Origin: Hydrocarboniphaga sp965279055
Lineage (GTDB): Bacteria; Pseudomonadota; Gammaproteobacteria; Nevskiales; Nevskiaceae
Direction: 5' to 3'
DNA length: 64,000 nucleotides
NCBI RefSeq assembly: GCF_965279055.1
Contig: NZ_OZ257125.1
Span: 62,001-126,000 of the forward strand
The position numbers and the translations under genes are program-made. Shown one piece after another: positions 55,436-63,682 of the stretch. Position 1 is the stretch's first letter, and each line of letters starts with the position of its first letter. The notes beneath the pieces were generated by a model. It made no database searches. It was given only the letters and a program-made list of their open reading frames with translations, and had not been told where the DNA came from.

Positions 55436-57262
55436 ATGCCGCGCCCCAACCGATTGCCAGCCGTAGACCCCGCGTCCGACGCCAGCCAAGCCGCAGCCCC
55501 CGACTGGCGCATGCTGCCGGCACTGCTGCCGCACCTGAAGGACTATCCGGGCCGCATCGCGCTAGCGATGGCCTGCCTGGTGATCGCCAAGCTGTCCGGC
55601 GTGACGCTGCCGCTGGTGCTCAAGCACATGGTCGACAGCCTCGACACGCGCCATCACGCGATCATCGCGGTGCCGCTGTCGCTGCTGCTCGCTTACGGGA
55701 GCCTGCGCTTCGTCAACGTGCTGATGGGCGAGTTGCGCGACGTGGTGTTCGGCCGCGTCGCCGAGCGCGCGGTGCGCCGCGGCGCGCTGCAGGTGTTCCG
55801 CCATCTGCACGGGCTGGACCTGGATTTCCACCTGAGTCGCCGCACCGGCGGGCTGTCGCGCGACATCGAGCGCGGCGTCGCCGGCATCAGCTTCCTGCTG
55901 CGCTTCATGCTGTTCAACATCCTGCCGACCATCTTCGAACTGGTGCTGGTCGCCGGCATCCTGCTGTGGGCCTATGGGCCGTTGTTCGCGATCATCACCG
56001 CGGTGTCGGTAACGATCTATATCGCGTTTTCGGTCGTGGTCACCGAATGGCGCACGCATTTCATCCGCATGGCCAACCAGCTCGATTCGCGCGCCAATAC
56101 GCGCGCGGTGGACTCGCTGCTGAACTACGAGACGGTCAAGTACTTCGGCAACGAGGCGCACGAGGCCGCGGAATACGATCGCTTCCTCGCCGAGTGGGAA
56201 ACCGCGCAGCAGCAGAACCGGATGTCGCTGGGCCTGCTCAACGTCGGCCAGTCGCTGATCGTCGCCGGCAGCCTGACGCTGATGATGGTGCTGGCCGCGC
56301 AGCGCGTATCCAGCGGCGGCATGAGCCTGGGCGATTTCGTCGCGATCAATGCCTACGTGATCCAGCTGTTCATTCCGCTGAACTTCCTCGGCTTCGTCTA
56401 CCGCGAAATCCGCCGCGCGCTGACCGACATGAACCGCATGTTCGCGCTGATGGACGTGACCCCGAAAGTGCAGGACGCGGCCGATGCGAAGACTTTGGTG
56501 GTCGGTTCGCCAACGCTGCGCTTCGAGGATGTGCGCTTCGGTTACAACACCGATCGCAACATTCTCAAAGGCGTCAGCTTCGAGATTCCGGCCGGCAGGA
56601 CCGTTGCCGTGGTCGGCGCCAGCGGCGCCGGCAAAAGCACGCTGGCGCGTCTGCTGTTCCGTTTCTACGATCCGGATAGCGGCCGCATCACGATTGACGG
56701 CCACGACCTGCGCGAATTCACTCAGGCCAGCCTGCGCGCGGCCATCGCGGTGGTGCCGCAGGACACGGTGCTGTTCAACGACACGCTGTTCTACAACCTG
56801 CAATACGGCCGTCCGGATGCGAGCCGCGCCGAGGTCGAGGAAGCGGTGCGGCTGGCGCATCTGGAAAGCTTCATCGCGCAGCTGCCGCAGGGCTACGACA
56901 CGCCGGTCGGCGAGCGCGGGCTGAAGTTGTCCGGCGGCGAGAAGCAGCGCGTCGCGATCGCGCGCGCGCTGCTGAAAAATCCGGCGATCCTGATTTTCGA
57001 CGAGGCGACCTCGTCGCTGGATTCGGTGTCCGAGCGCGCGATCCTGCATGCGATAGAAGAAGTCGCCGCGCGTCGCACGACCCTGGTGATCGCCCACCGG
57101 CTGTCGACGATCGTGCATGCCGACCAGATCGTCGTGCTCGACCAGGGCCGGGTGATCGAACAGGGCCGTCATCAGGACCTGCTCGCGGCCAGCGGCGCGT
57201 ATGCCGGCTTGTGGCGGCTGCAACAGCGCGAACGGCCGGCAGCCGAAGCGGCGATGACCTAG
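55436..57262 (+). CDS. Atm1/HMT1-type ABC exporter (fused membrane and ATPase domains)
   Basis: A 608-residue half-transporter acting as a homodimer. Six membrane helices (about 35-320) precede an ATPase domain with Walker A VGASGAGKST, signature LSGGEKQRVAIARALL and Walker B AILIFDEATSSLD. NYETVKYFGNEAHEAAEYDRF is the hallmark of the Atm1/ABCB7 group, whose bacterial members export glutathione-conjugated metals or sulfur species. The ATG at 55436 begins the family-like protein. Its stop overlaps the convergent AraC-type gene through CTAG. Confidence 0.93.
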   Translation: MPRPNRLPAVDPASDASQAAAPDWRMLPALLPHLKDYPGRIALAMACLVIAKLSGVTLPLVLKHMVDSLDTRHHAIIAVPLSLLLAYGSLRFVNVLMGELRDVVFGRVAERAVRRGALQVFRHLHGLDLDFHLSRRTGGLSRDIERGVAGISFLLRFMLFNILPTIFELVLVAGILLWAYGPLFAIITAVSVTIYIAFSVVVTEWRTHFIRMANQLDSRANTRAVDSLLNYETVKYFGNEAHEAAEYDRFLAEWETAQQQNRMSLGLLNVGQSLIVAGSLTLMMVLAAQRVSSGGMSLGDFVAINAYVIQLFIPLNFLGFVYREIRRALTDMNRMFALMDVTPKVQDAADAKTLVVGSPTLRFEDVRFGYNTDRNILKGVSFEIPAGRTVAVVGASGAGKSTLARLLFRFYDPDSGRITIDGHDLREFTQASLRAAIAVVPQDTVLFNDTLFYNLQYGRPDASRAEVEEAVRLAHLESFIAQLPQGYDTPVGERGLKLSGGEKQRVAIARALLKNPAILIFDEATSSLDSVSERAILHAIEEVAARRTTLVIAHRLSTIVHADQIVVLDQGRVIEQGRHQDLLAASGAYAGLWRLQQRERPAAEAAMT

Positions 57263-58251
57263 GCAGGCCGCGCTGCGTCGGGCGTCTGCGGATTCGATTT
57301 GCGCCAGGCGGCCGGCGGTACGCCGAACTCGCGCTTGAAAGCGCGACTGAAAGCGGTTTCCGACTCGTAGCCGCTGTGTTCGGCGATACGCGAAATCGCG
57401 GCACGGCCAGCACGCAGCTGCTGCGCCGCGAGCGCCAGGCGCCAGCGCGTCAGGTATTGCATGGGCGGCTCGCCGACCAACGCATTGAAGCGTTCGGCCA
57501 GTGCGGAACGCGACAGCGCCACTTCGTGTGCTAGCTCGTCCACGGTCCAGCCGCGACCGGGTTCCCGGTGCAGCAGCGCGAGCGCGGTACCGACTTGCGG
57601 GTCGCGCACGCCGGCCAGCCAACCCTTGGCGCCTTGCGGCAGTTGCTCGACGTGGCGGCGCATGGCCTCGACGAAGATCAGCTCGGAGAGCTTGGCGAGC
57701 ATCGAATCGGCGCCGGGCGCCGACATCGACGATTCGCGAACGCCGACGCGCAGCAGCTCGCGCAGCAGCGAGGTCGCCGGACCGTCGCCGATCGGGATGC
57801 GCAGCACCCGCGGCAGCGCGTCGAACAGGGGCCGGCAGACGCTGCGGCTGCAGGCCAGGTAGCCGCAGACGAAGCGCGTCGCCTCGCCGCCGCCGCCGTG
57901 CCGCAGATGGACCAAATCGCCGCTCGCGGTGATCTCGACTTCGGCCATGCTGTCGACTTCGGTCGGCGCCAGATGCAGATGGCTGCCGAGCAGATGCGGC
58001 TCGTCCCGCGTGATCAGGATCAGGTCACCGGCGACGGCGTCCAGCACGTCGACGCCGCCGGTCAGCCGGACTTTGCAGCGACCGGCGGTCAGCATGTGGA
58101 AGAACACCAGCTGCTCGGCATGGGCGAGCTTTCGGCGCACGCTGGTCACGCTGCACTCGCCGCGTATGCACCATGGCGCGGTGAACTCCGCGTTGAGATA
58201 CACCGCTCCTTCGAGGCGCACGGACTTGAGTAGGTCGGAGAGAGCATCCAT
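57259..58251 (-). CDS. AraC family transcriptional regulator (cupin N-terminus)
   Basis: A 330-residue regulator. Residues about 1-200 form a cupin-type sensing domain (LNAEFTAPWCIRGE, HMLTAGRCKVRL, GDLILITRDEPHLLG), and the C-terminal 100 residues carry the two helix-turn-helix motifs (TVDELAHEVALSRSALAERFN and ISRIAEHSGYESETAFSRAFKREFG). A Cys-containing segment RFVCGYLACSRSVC might be redox- or metal-sensitive. It is divergent from a GFA-family gene 128 bp away, its most likely target. Confidence 0.93.
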   Translation of the reverse strand: MDALSDLLKSVRLEGAVYLNAEFTAPWCIRGECSVTSVRRKLAHAEQLVFFHMLTAGRCKVRLTGGVDVLDAVAGDLILITRDEPHLLGSHLHLAPTEVDSMAEVEITASGDLVHLRHGGGGEATRFVCGYLACSRSVCRPLFDALPRVLRIPIGDGPATSLLRELLRVGVRESSMSAPGADSMLAKLSELIFVEAMRRHVEQLPQGAKGWLAGVRDPQVGTALALLHREPGRGWTVDELAHEVALSRSALAERFNALVGEPPMQYLTRWRLALAAQQLRAGRAAISRIAEHSGYESETAFSRAFKREFGVPPAAWRKSNPQTPDAARPA

Positions 58252-58379
58252 GGCGTTTCGGTCAAAAACCGCGGGGTTTCGGCAAGGACGACGGGCCGGA
58301 CGCCCGGGATACTAACAACGCCCGCAGTGCTTCGCGCTGCAATGCTTCAGGTGTAAGCCAAAAAACAGGGAGTTTCTTC

Positions 58380-58814
58380 ATGAGCGAGCAGAAGACCTAC
58401 GAGGGCCGCTGCTTCTGCGGCGCGGTTCAATTGAGCGTGAGTGGCGATCCGGCCGGCATGGGCTATTGCCATTGCGGGTCCTGCCGCAGCTGGTCGGCAG
58501 GGCCGGTCAATGCTTTCACGCTGTGGAATCCCGCCGCAGTGAGGGTCACACGCGGCGTCGAGCACATCGGCACTTACAACCTGACGCCGAACAGCTACCG
58601 CAAATGGTGCAAGAACTGCGGCGGACATCTGTTTACCGAACATCCCGGCATGGGCCTTACCGACGTTTACGCGGCGACGATTCCCGGCTTTCCGTTCGAA
58701 GCCGGCGTCCACGTCCATTACCAGGAAAGCCGGCTTCGGATGAAGGACGGCCTGCCGAAAATGAAGGATCTACCGGCCGAGATGGGCGGCTCGGGCGTAC
58801 TCGTCGCGGAATAG
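58380..58814 (+). CDS. GFA (CENP-V) family zinc protein
   Basis: A 144-residue protein of the glutathione-dependent formaldehyde-activating enzyme family. The two zinc sites are complete: Cys11/Cys13 with Cys77/Cys80, and Cys30/Cys32/Cys35 (YCHCGSCRSWS). YRKWCKNCGGHLFTEHP is the family's central motif. True Gfa activity is disputed and most members are uncharacterised. GGGAG precedes the ATG. Probably controlled by the divergent AraC-type regulator. Confidence 0.9.
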   Translation: MSEQKTYEGRCFCGAVQLSVSGDPAGMGYCHCGSCRSWSAGPVNAFTLWNPAAVRVTRGVEHIGTYNLTPNSYRKWCKNCGGHLFTEHPGMGLTDVYAATIPGFPFEAGVHVHYQESRLRMKDGLPKMKDLPAEMGGSGVLVAE

Positions 58815-58980
58815 TCGCGCCGGTTTAGCATGGCGGCGCGCGTGGCGGTGCTAGGCGCGCGCGTAGACCGGGGCGTCCGTCTGTTGGCTGAACGCGCGGA
58901 GCAGCGGCGTTGCCCTTCTCCTGCGCGGCAATATGACTTAACTTCGGCGGGCGTCGGAGGAGACGCTAGAAAAGTCGCCA

Positions 58981-59832
58981 ATGAACCTGCGTGAATCGCT
59001 GAAACTGCTGACACCGGACGGCTTCAAGGAAGCCCTGCTGAGCCGCGTGGTCACGCCCGAAATCGAAGCCTACATGGCGCGCATGCCCAAGCCGGTCGGC
59101 AGTTTCGGCTACGACCCCTGGGGCTACAACGAGAATCAGGCCAAGGTCGGCCTGGGCCTGGCCAAGCTGTTGTACGACCATTATTTCCGCGTCACCTCCA
59201 CCGGCCTGGAGAACGTGCCGGCGCAGGGGCGTGTGCTGCTGATCGCCAATCACTCCGGCCAGTTGCCAATGGACGGCATGATGATCTCGGTCGCGGTGGC
59301 GACCAACGACAACGGGCCGCGTGTGCCGCGCTCGATGATCGAGCGCTTCTTCCCGACCGTGCCGTGGCTGGGCAATACCTTCAGCGCCTGGGGTTCGGTG
59401 ATCGGCGATCCGCTGAACGCGCACAAGATGCTGGAGTCCGAAGAACTGCTGATCGTATTCCCCGAAGGCGTACGCGGTTCCGGCAAGCCCTACCAGAAGC
59501 GCTACGAACTGCAGCGCTTCGGCCATGGGTTCATGCACATGGCGGTGACGCAGAACGTCCCGATCATTCCGGTCGGCGTGGTCGGCTGCGAAGAAACCAT
59601 GCCGTCGCTGCTGAATTTCTGGCCGCTGGCGAAGCTGCTCGGCATTCCGTACTTCCCGGTAGGTCCGCTGCTGCCGTTGCCGGCGCGGGTGTACCTGAAC
59701 TTCGGCAAGCCCCTGCACTTCACTGGCTGCGTCACCCGCGAATCCGAAGTGCAGCAACATGTCGACGAGGTCAAGGACGCGATCCGCGGGCTGATCGATG
59801 TCGGCCTGAAGCAGCGCACCACCATCTTCTAG
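58981..59832 (+). CDS. Lysophospholipid acyltransferase (PlsC-like)
   Basis: A 283-residue glycerolipid acyltransferase. The catalytic motif NHSGQLPMDG (90-99, NHx4D with an extra residue) and the substrate-binding FPEGVRGSGK (160-169) are present, followed by IIPVGVVGCEETMP. No clear membrane anchor, so it is probably peripheral on the inner membrane. It lies 15 bp before an NAD-binding SDR gene; the acyltransferase-SDR pair suggests joint action in lipid metabolism. GGAGGAGA lies some 15-20 bases before the ATG. Confidence 0.9.
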   Translation: MNLRESLKLLTPDGFKEALLSRVVTPEIEAYMARMPKPVGSFGYDPWGYNENQAKVGLGLAKLLYDHYFRVTSTGLENVPAQGRVLLIANHSGQLPMDGMMISVAVATNDNGPRVPRSMIERFFPTVPWLGNTFSAWGSVIGDPLNAHKMLESEELLIVFPEGVRGSGKPYQKRYELQRFGHGFMHMAVTQNVPIIPVGVVGCEETMPSLLNFWPLAKLLGIPYFPVGPLLPLPARVYLNFGKPLHFTGCVTRESEVQQHVDEVKDAIRGLIDVGLKQRTTIF

Positions 59833-59847
59833 GAGTCACCCCGCTCG

Positions 59848-60822
59848 ATGGCTGCCCGCAAGAAACCCGCTGCGACCGCGAAAACCGTGCTGGTCACCGG
59901 CGCCGCCGGCTCGCTGGCCAAGCGCGTGATCGCGCGGCTGTACCCGCAATACAAGGTCATCGCGGTCGACTTCCGCCACAAGGTGGAGGTCGACGGCGGC
60001 ATTCCGTCCTACAAAGTCGAGACTCACAAACGCGATTTCGAGGACGTGTTCCGCAACCATAAGATCGACGCGATCATCCATATCGGCCGCATCTTCGCCC
60101 ACGAATCCGACCGCCACCGGCGCTACAACTCCAACGTGCTCGGCATGAAGAAGCTGCTGGAGCTGGCCAAGCGCTACGAGGTCGGCCAGATGATCGTCTA
60201 CTCCACGCACCTGGTGTACGGCGCCTCGGCCTACAACCCGGCGCTGCTCGACGAGGACCAGCCCTTGAAAGCCGCCGAAATCACGCAGGAGCTGGTCGAT
60301 TCGGTCGAGCTGGAGTCCCTGGCCAACATCTTTTTGTGGAAGCACCCGGAACTCAACATCACCATCCTGAGGCCGTGCACGGTGCTCGGCCCCGGCGTGC
60401 GCAACACCATGTCGATCCTGCTGGCGCGGGCGGTGGTGCCGGTGCTGATCGGCTTTTCGCCGCTGATGCAGTTCGTGCACGTCGACGACGTCGCCGATGC
60501 GATCAAGCTCGCGTTCGAGCAGAACAAGCCGGGCATCTACAACGTCGCGCCGGAAGACTGGATCGCCTACCAGGACGCGGCCGAGCAATGCGGCTGCAAG
60601 CGCCTGCCGATTCCGTCGGTGCCGCCGGCGGTGCCGCGCACGATCAGCAAGCTGCTCAACTGGAATGCGTTCTTCCCCGGCTACATGGTCGATTTCTTCA
60701 AGTACCCGGTGGTCATCGACGGCAAGCATTTCCGCGACACCTTCGGCTGGCAGCCGCGGCGCAGCCTGAATGACATCTTCAGCTACTACCGCCGGCAGAA
60801 ACTGCCCGCCGGCGGCGCCTGA
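59848..60822 (+). CDS. Extended SDR-fold protein lacking the YxxxK catalytic pair
   Basis: A 324-residue protein of the NAD-dependent epimerase/dehydratase superfamily. The Rossmann motif TGAAGSLAKRV (17-27) and the LRPCTVLGPG and FVHVDDVADAI segments are intact, and the structural Ser/Thr is at 119-120 (VYSTHLVYG). Where catalytic Tyr and Lys should follow (about 146-158) the sequence is ITQELVDSVELES, with neither residue. It probably binds NAD(P) but is not a classical reductase or epimerase. Paired with the upstream acyltransferase. Confidence 0.85.
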   Translation: MAARKKPAATAKTVLVTGAAGSLAKRVIARLYPQYKVIAVDFRHKVEVDGGIPSYKVETHKRDFEDVFRNHKIDAIIHIGRIFAHESDRHRRYNSNVLGMKKLLELAKRYEVGQMIVYSTHLVYGASAYNPALLDEDQPLKAAEITQELVDSVELESLANIFLWKHPELNITILRPCTVLGPGVRNTMSILLARAVVPVLIGFSPLMQFVHVDDVADAIKLAFEQNKPGIYNVAPEDWIAYQDAAEQCGCKRLPIPSVPPAVPRTISKLLNWNAFFPGYMVDFFKYPVVIDGKHFRDTFGWQPRRSLNDIFSYYRRQKLPAGGA

Positions 60823-60947
60823 TCGCGGGCCGCGACCCATAGGCAAGGCCAATCAACTTGTTATGAAAGTTTCACTTCGGTAATCGCCCGCGCTTCCGTA
60901 AGCTGGCGCACATCGTTTCAATCGATCACCTCATAAGGAGCTATCAG

Positions 60948-61448
60948 ATGAGCAAGAAGGACCGTCCCGCGAGCAAGGCGCCGAAAGTCGATATCGGCAT
61001 TCCCAAGGACAACCGCCAGGCGATCGCCGAAGGCCTGTCGCGGCTGCTCGCCGACGAGTACACGCTCTATCTGAAGACCCACAACTATCACTGGAACGTG
61101 ACCGGGCCGATGTTCAACACGCTGCACCTGATGTTCGAGGGCCAGTACACCGAGGCCGCGCTGGCCGTGGATCTGGTCGCCGAGCGCATTCGCGCGCTGG
61201 GCTTCAACGCGCCGGGTTCGTACAGCGAATACGCCGAACTGGCCGCGGTGAAGGAAGACCGCACGCATCCGGAAGCGATGACCATGGTGCGCAACCTGGT
61301 CGCCGACCACGAAACCGTGACTCGCACCGCGCGCAGCCTGTTCCCGGCCGCCGAGGAAGTCAGCGACGAGCCGACCGCCGACCTGCTGACGCAGCGCATG
61401 CAGCTGCACGAGAAGACCGCCTGGATGCTGCGCAGCCTGCTGGAATAA
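60948..61448 (+). CDS. Dps family DNA-binding ferritin-like protein
   Basis: Dps forms 12-mers that oxidise and store iron with H2O2 and shield DNA in stress and stationary phase. The 166-residue protein has the ferroxidase residues in THNYHWNVTGPMFNTLH (His) and AVDLVAERIRALG (Asp, Glu). The N-terminal Lys-rich tail (MSKKDRPASKAPKVD) could bind DNA. AAGGAG precedes the ATG. A full OxyR site could not be recognised upstream. Confidence 0.93.
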   Translation: MSKKDRPASKAPKVDIGIPKDNRQAIAEGLSRLLADEYTLYLKTHNYHWNVTGPMFNTLHLMFEGQYTEAALAVDLVAERIRALGFNAPGSYSEYAELAAVKEDRTHPEAMTMVRNLVADHETVTRTARSLFPAAEEVSDEPTADLLTQRMQLHEKTAWMLRSLLE

Positions 61449-61513
61449 GCGCGCCCGGGCACTTCCTCGGCGGCAGCCGGTCTGATCCTATGTGTTTGGA
61501 ACAGGTGAACATC

Positions 61514-61819
61514 ATGAAGATCGACCGACTCGCTGCCGCCGCCCTGCTGTTGCTCAGCAGTGTTGCTGTCCAGGCGGCGCAACCTCCGGCCGCTGCCGCC
61601 GCGCCTTCTGCCGACCCGGCCGCGCAAAGCCCGGAGCAGCTCAAGCTCGACGGCGACAGGCCGCGGCCCTGCCTGCAGACCGGCTCGCGATTGCCGAGCA
61701 AGAGCCATTGCGTGAACGCCGCGGGCCAGGTGGTCACGCGCGAAGAACTCGACGCCACCGGCGCGATGACGATGGGCGACGCGCTGCGCCGGACGGTTCC
61801 GTCGGCCACCGTGCGGTAG
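61514..61819 (+). CDS. Small secreted protein with two cysteines, hypothetical
   Basis: A 101-residue protein with a signal peptide (MKIDRLAAAALLLLSSVAVQA). After an Ala/Pro-rich linker the mature domain has PRPCLQTGSRLPSKSHCVNAAG, two cysteines that could pair, then VVTREELDATGAMTMGDALRR, reminiscent of the start of TonB-receptor plug domains. Similar small proteins occur in Xanthomonas relatives, but I know no function. Start at 61514 is set by the signal peptide. Confidence 0.6.
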   Translation: MKIDRLAAAALLLLSSVAVQAAQPPAAAAAPSADPAAQSPEQLKLDGDRPRPCLQTGSRLPSKSHCVNAAGQVVTREELDATGAMTMGDALRRTVPSATVR

Positions 61820-61905
61820 CGCGGTCGGCCGCAGATTAATTCCCGTTCACGAAAGTTTTTTGCCGGGCCGCCCCCCCGAACGGCGCGCAGTCACGCTCCT
61901 GCCCT

Positions 61906-61911
61906 TAAAAT
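61906..61911 (+). promoter_or_regulatory. Candidate -10 of the OppF-like gene, 6 nt before the start codon
   Basis: TAAAAT (five of six) ends six bases before the GTG start, with no Shine-Dalgarno sequence and no recognisable -35. Confidence 0.45.
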
Positions 61912-61917
61912 GGCGCG

Positions 61918-62931
61918 GTGAACCCGTCCTCCCCGCTGCTCGCGATCCGTCGTCTCAAAATCCATTACCCGTTGCGCAGCTGGCTGCCGTGGCGGCGTGG
62001 TGGCGTGGCGCGGGCGGTCGACGGCGTCGACTTCAACCTGCATGCCGGCGAGACGCTCGGCATCGTCGGTGAATCCGGCAGCGGCAAGTCCAGTGTCGCG
62101 CGCGCGCTCGCCGGATTGCAGGGCGTCACCTCGGGCGCGATCGAATACACCACCGCCAATGGCCATACCGTCGATCTGTCGCGGCTGGACAAGAAAGCCT
62201 GGCGGCCGCTGCGCCGCGAAATACAGCTGGTGTTCCAGGACCCGCAGTCCAGCCTGAACCCGCGTCATCGCATCGGCCGCATCGTCGAAGAGCCGCTGAA
62301 GACGATGTTCCCGGAACTGGGCAAGACCGAGCGTACCGCGCGCATGCTGGCGATGCTCGAGCGTGTCGGCCTCGGCGCCGAACATGCGGACCGCTATCCG
62401 CACGAGCTGTCCGGCGGCCAGTGCCAGCGCGTCGGCATCGCGCGCGCGCTGATCGTCAAGCCGCGCGTGCTGATCTGCGACGAGCCGGTGTCGGCGCTGG
62501 ATGTGTCGGTGCAGGCGCAGATCATCAACCTGCTCGCCGACTGCCAGGCCGAATACGGCCTGGCGATGATCTTCATCGCGCATGACCTGGCCGTGGTGCG
62601 GCATCTGTCGCAGCGCGTGCTGGTGATGTACTTCGGCCGCATCATGGAGCAGGCGCCGCGCGAGGTCCTGTTTGGCCAGGCGGTGCATCCGTATACGCGC
62701 GCCTTGCTCGCGGCGATGCCGCCGGAAGATCTGACCTTGCCGCTGGAATACGTGCAGCCGGCGCTGGAAGGCGAGGTGCCCAACCCGCTGAGCCCGCCGC
62801 CGGGCTGCGTATTCGTCACGCGTTGCCCGATGGCCGACCAGACCTGCAACCGCTCGATGCCGACCTTGCGCCGCGTCGCGCATGGCGGTTACGCGGCCTG
62901 TCATTTCGTCGGCATGGCGGCGCCGGCCTGA
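61918..62931 (+). CDS. Oligopeptide/dipeptide-type ABC transporter ATP-binding protein (OppF/DppF)
   Basis: A 337-residue ATPase subunit. It has Walker A GESGSGKSSVARAL, the QDPQSSLNPRHRIG segment, signature LSGGQCQRVGIARALI, Walker B VLICDEPVSALD and the C-terminal oligopeptide domain with CVFVTRCPMADQTC. OppF/DppF works with OppD, two permeases and a binding protein; none is next to it in the window, so the partners are elsewhere or upstream genes are lost. Start GTG 61918. The downstream SDR-like gene follows after 4 bp. Confidence 0.9.
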   Translation: MNPSSPLLAIRRLKIHYPLRSWLPWRRGGVARAVDGVDFNLHAGETLGIVGESGSGKSSVARALAGLQGVTSGAIEYTTANGHTVDLSRLDKKAWRPLRREIQLVFQDPQSSLNPRHRIGRIVEEPLKTMFPELGKTERTARMLAMLERVGLGAEHADRYPHELSGGQCQRVGIARALIVKPRVLICDEPVSALDVSVQAQIINLLADCQAEYGLAMIFIAHDLAVVRHLSQRVLVMYFGRIMEQAPREVLFGQAVHPYTRALLAAMPPEDLTLPLEYVQPALEGEVPNPLSPPPGCVFVTRCPMADQTCNRSMPTLRRVAHGGYAACHFVGMAAPA

Positions 62932-62935
62932 GGCG

Positions 62936-63682
62936 ATGGAAGCGGCCAGACGCGTCGCGCTGATCACCGGTGCCACGCGCGGCATCGGCCTGGCTTTCGC
63001 GCGGGAATACGCGCAGGCGCATCACCGCCAGGATCTGATCCTGGTCGGGCGCTCGGAAGCCGCGCTGCGTGATCTGGTGAAACAGCTGCGCAAGAACCAG
63101 GGCGGGCGTATCGAGATCATCGTCGCCGACCTGAGCGCGCCGGATTCCGGTGAAGGCGTCGCCGAGCAGGTGATGGCGCTGGGAATGAAGGTCGACGTGC
63201 TGGTCAACGCCGCCAGCGCCGATCATGTCGGCGACTTCATCGAGCAGGCGCCGCAAACGGCGCAGGCGCAGATCACCCTGCAATGCGCGGCGATGGTCGA
63301 TCTGTGCCAGGTGCTGGCGCCGGCGATGGTCGCGCAGCGCTCCGGCACCATCATCAATGTCGCCGCTGCGGGTGGTTCGCAGCCACGGCCCTATGCCAGC
63401 GTCGCCGGCGGCGTCGCGGCCTTCGTGCTGTCGTTCACGCAGGCGCTGCGCGCCGAGCTGCGGCCGCAGGGCCTGCGCGTCGTCGCGATCTGTCCGGCGC
63501 CGGCGCGATGGCTGGGCCTGTCAGCGAGCACGTCGCCGGAAACCCTGGTGAAACGCAGCCTGCGAGCGGTGCGGCTGAATCGCGCGACGGTGACGCCGGG
63601 CTGGCGCGATGCGCTCGCCGGCCTGGTGATTCGCGTGCTGCCGACGCGCGTGATCGCAGCGCGGCTGCGACGCCGACGCTAG
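62936..63682 (+). CDS. Classical SDR-fold protein without catalytic residues
   Basis: A 248-residue short-chain dehydrogenase-like protein. The coenzyme motif TGATRGIG (11-18) is intact, and the fold is clear from similarity to SDRs with PYxxVYxATKAFVLSF. But the catalytic tetrad is gone: NNAG is NAAS (91-94), the NVSS serine is Ala (NVAAAG, 141-146), Tyr is Ala157 and Lys is Ala161 in SVAGGVAAFVLSF. It may bind NAD(P) as a sensor or scaffold. It follows the OppF-like gene by 4 bp and shares a CTAG with the convergent M48 gene. Confidence 0.85.
   Translation: MEAARRVALITGATRGIGLAFAREYAQAHHRQDLILVGRSEAALRDLVKQLRKNQGGRIEIIVADLSAPDSGEGVAEQVMALGMKVDVLVNAASADHVGDFIEQAPQTAQAQITLQCAAMVDLCQVLAPAMVAQRSGTIINVAAAGGSQPRPYASVAGGVAAFVLSFTQALRAELRPQGLRVVAICPAPARWLGLSASTSPETLVKRSLRAVRLNRATVTPGWRDALAGLVIRVLPTRVIAARLRRRR

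Noticed and set aside
60823..60947. OxyR site upstream of dps
   Set aside because: Only the first two quartets (ATAG-N7-CAAT) resemble the ATAG-N7-CTAT pattern; the other two fail.
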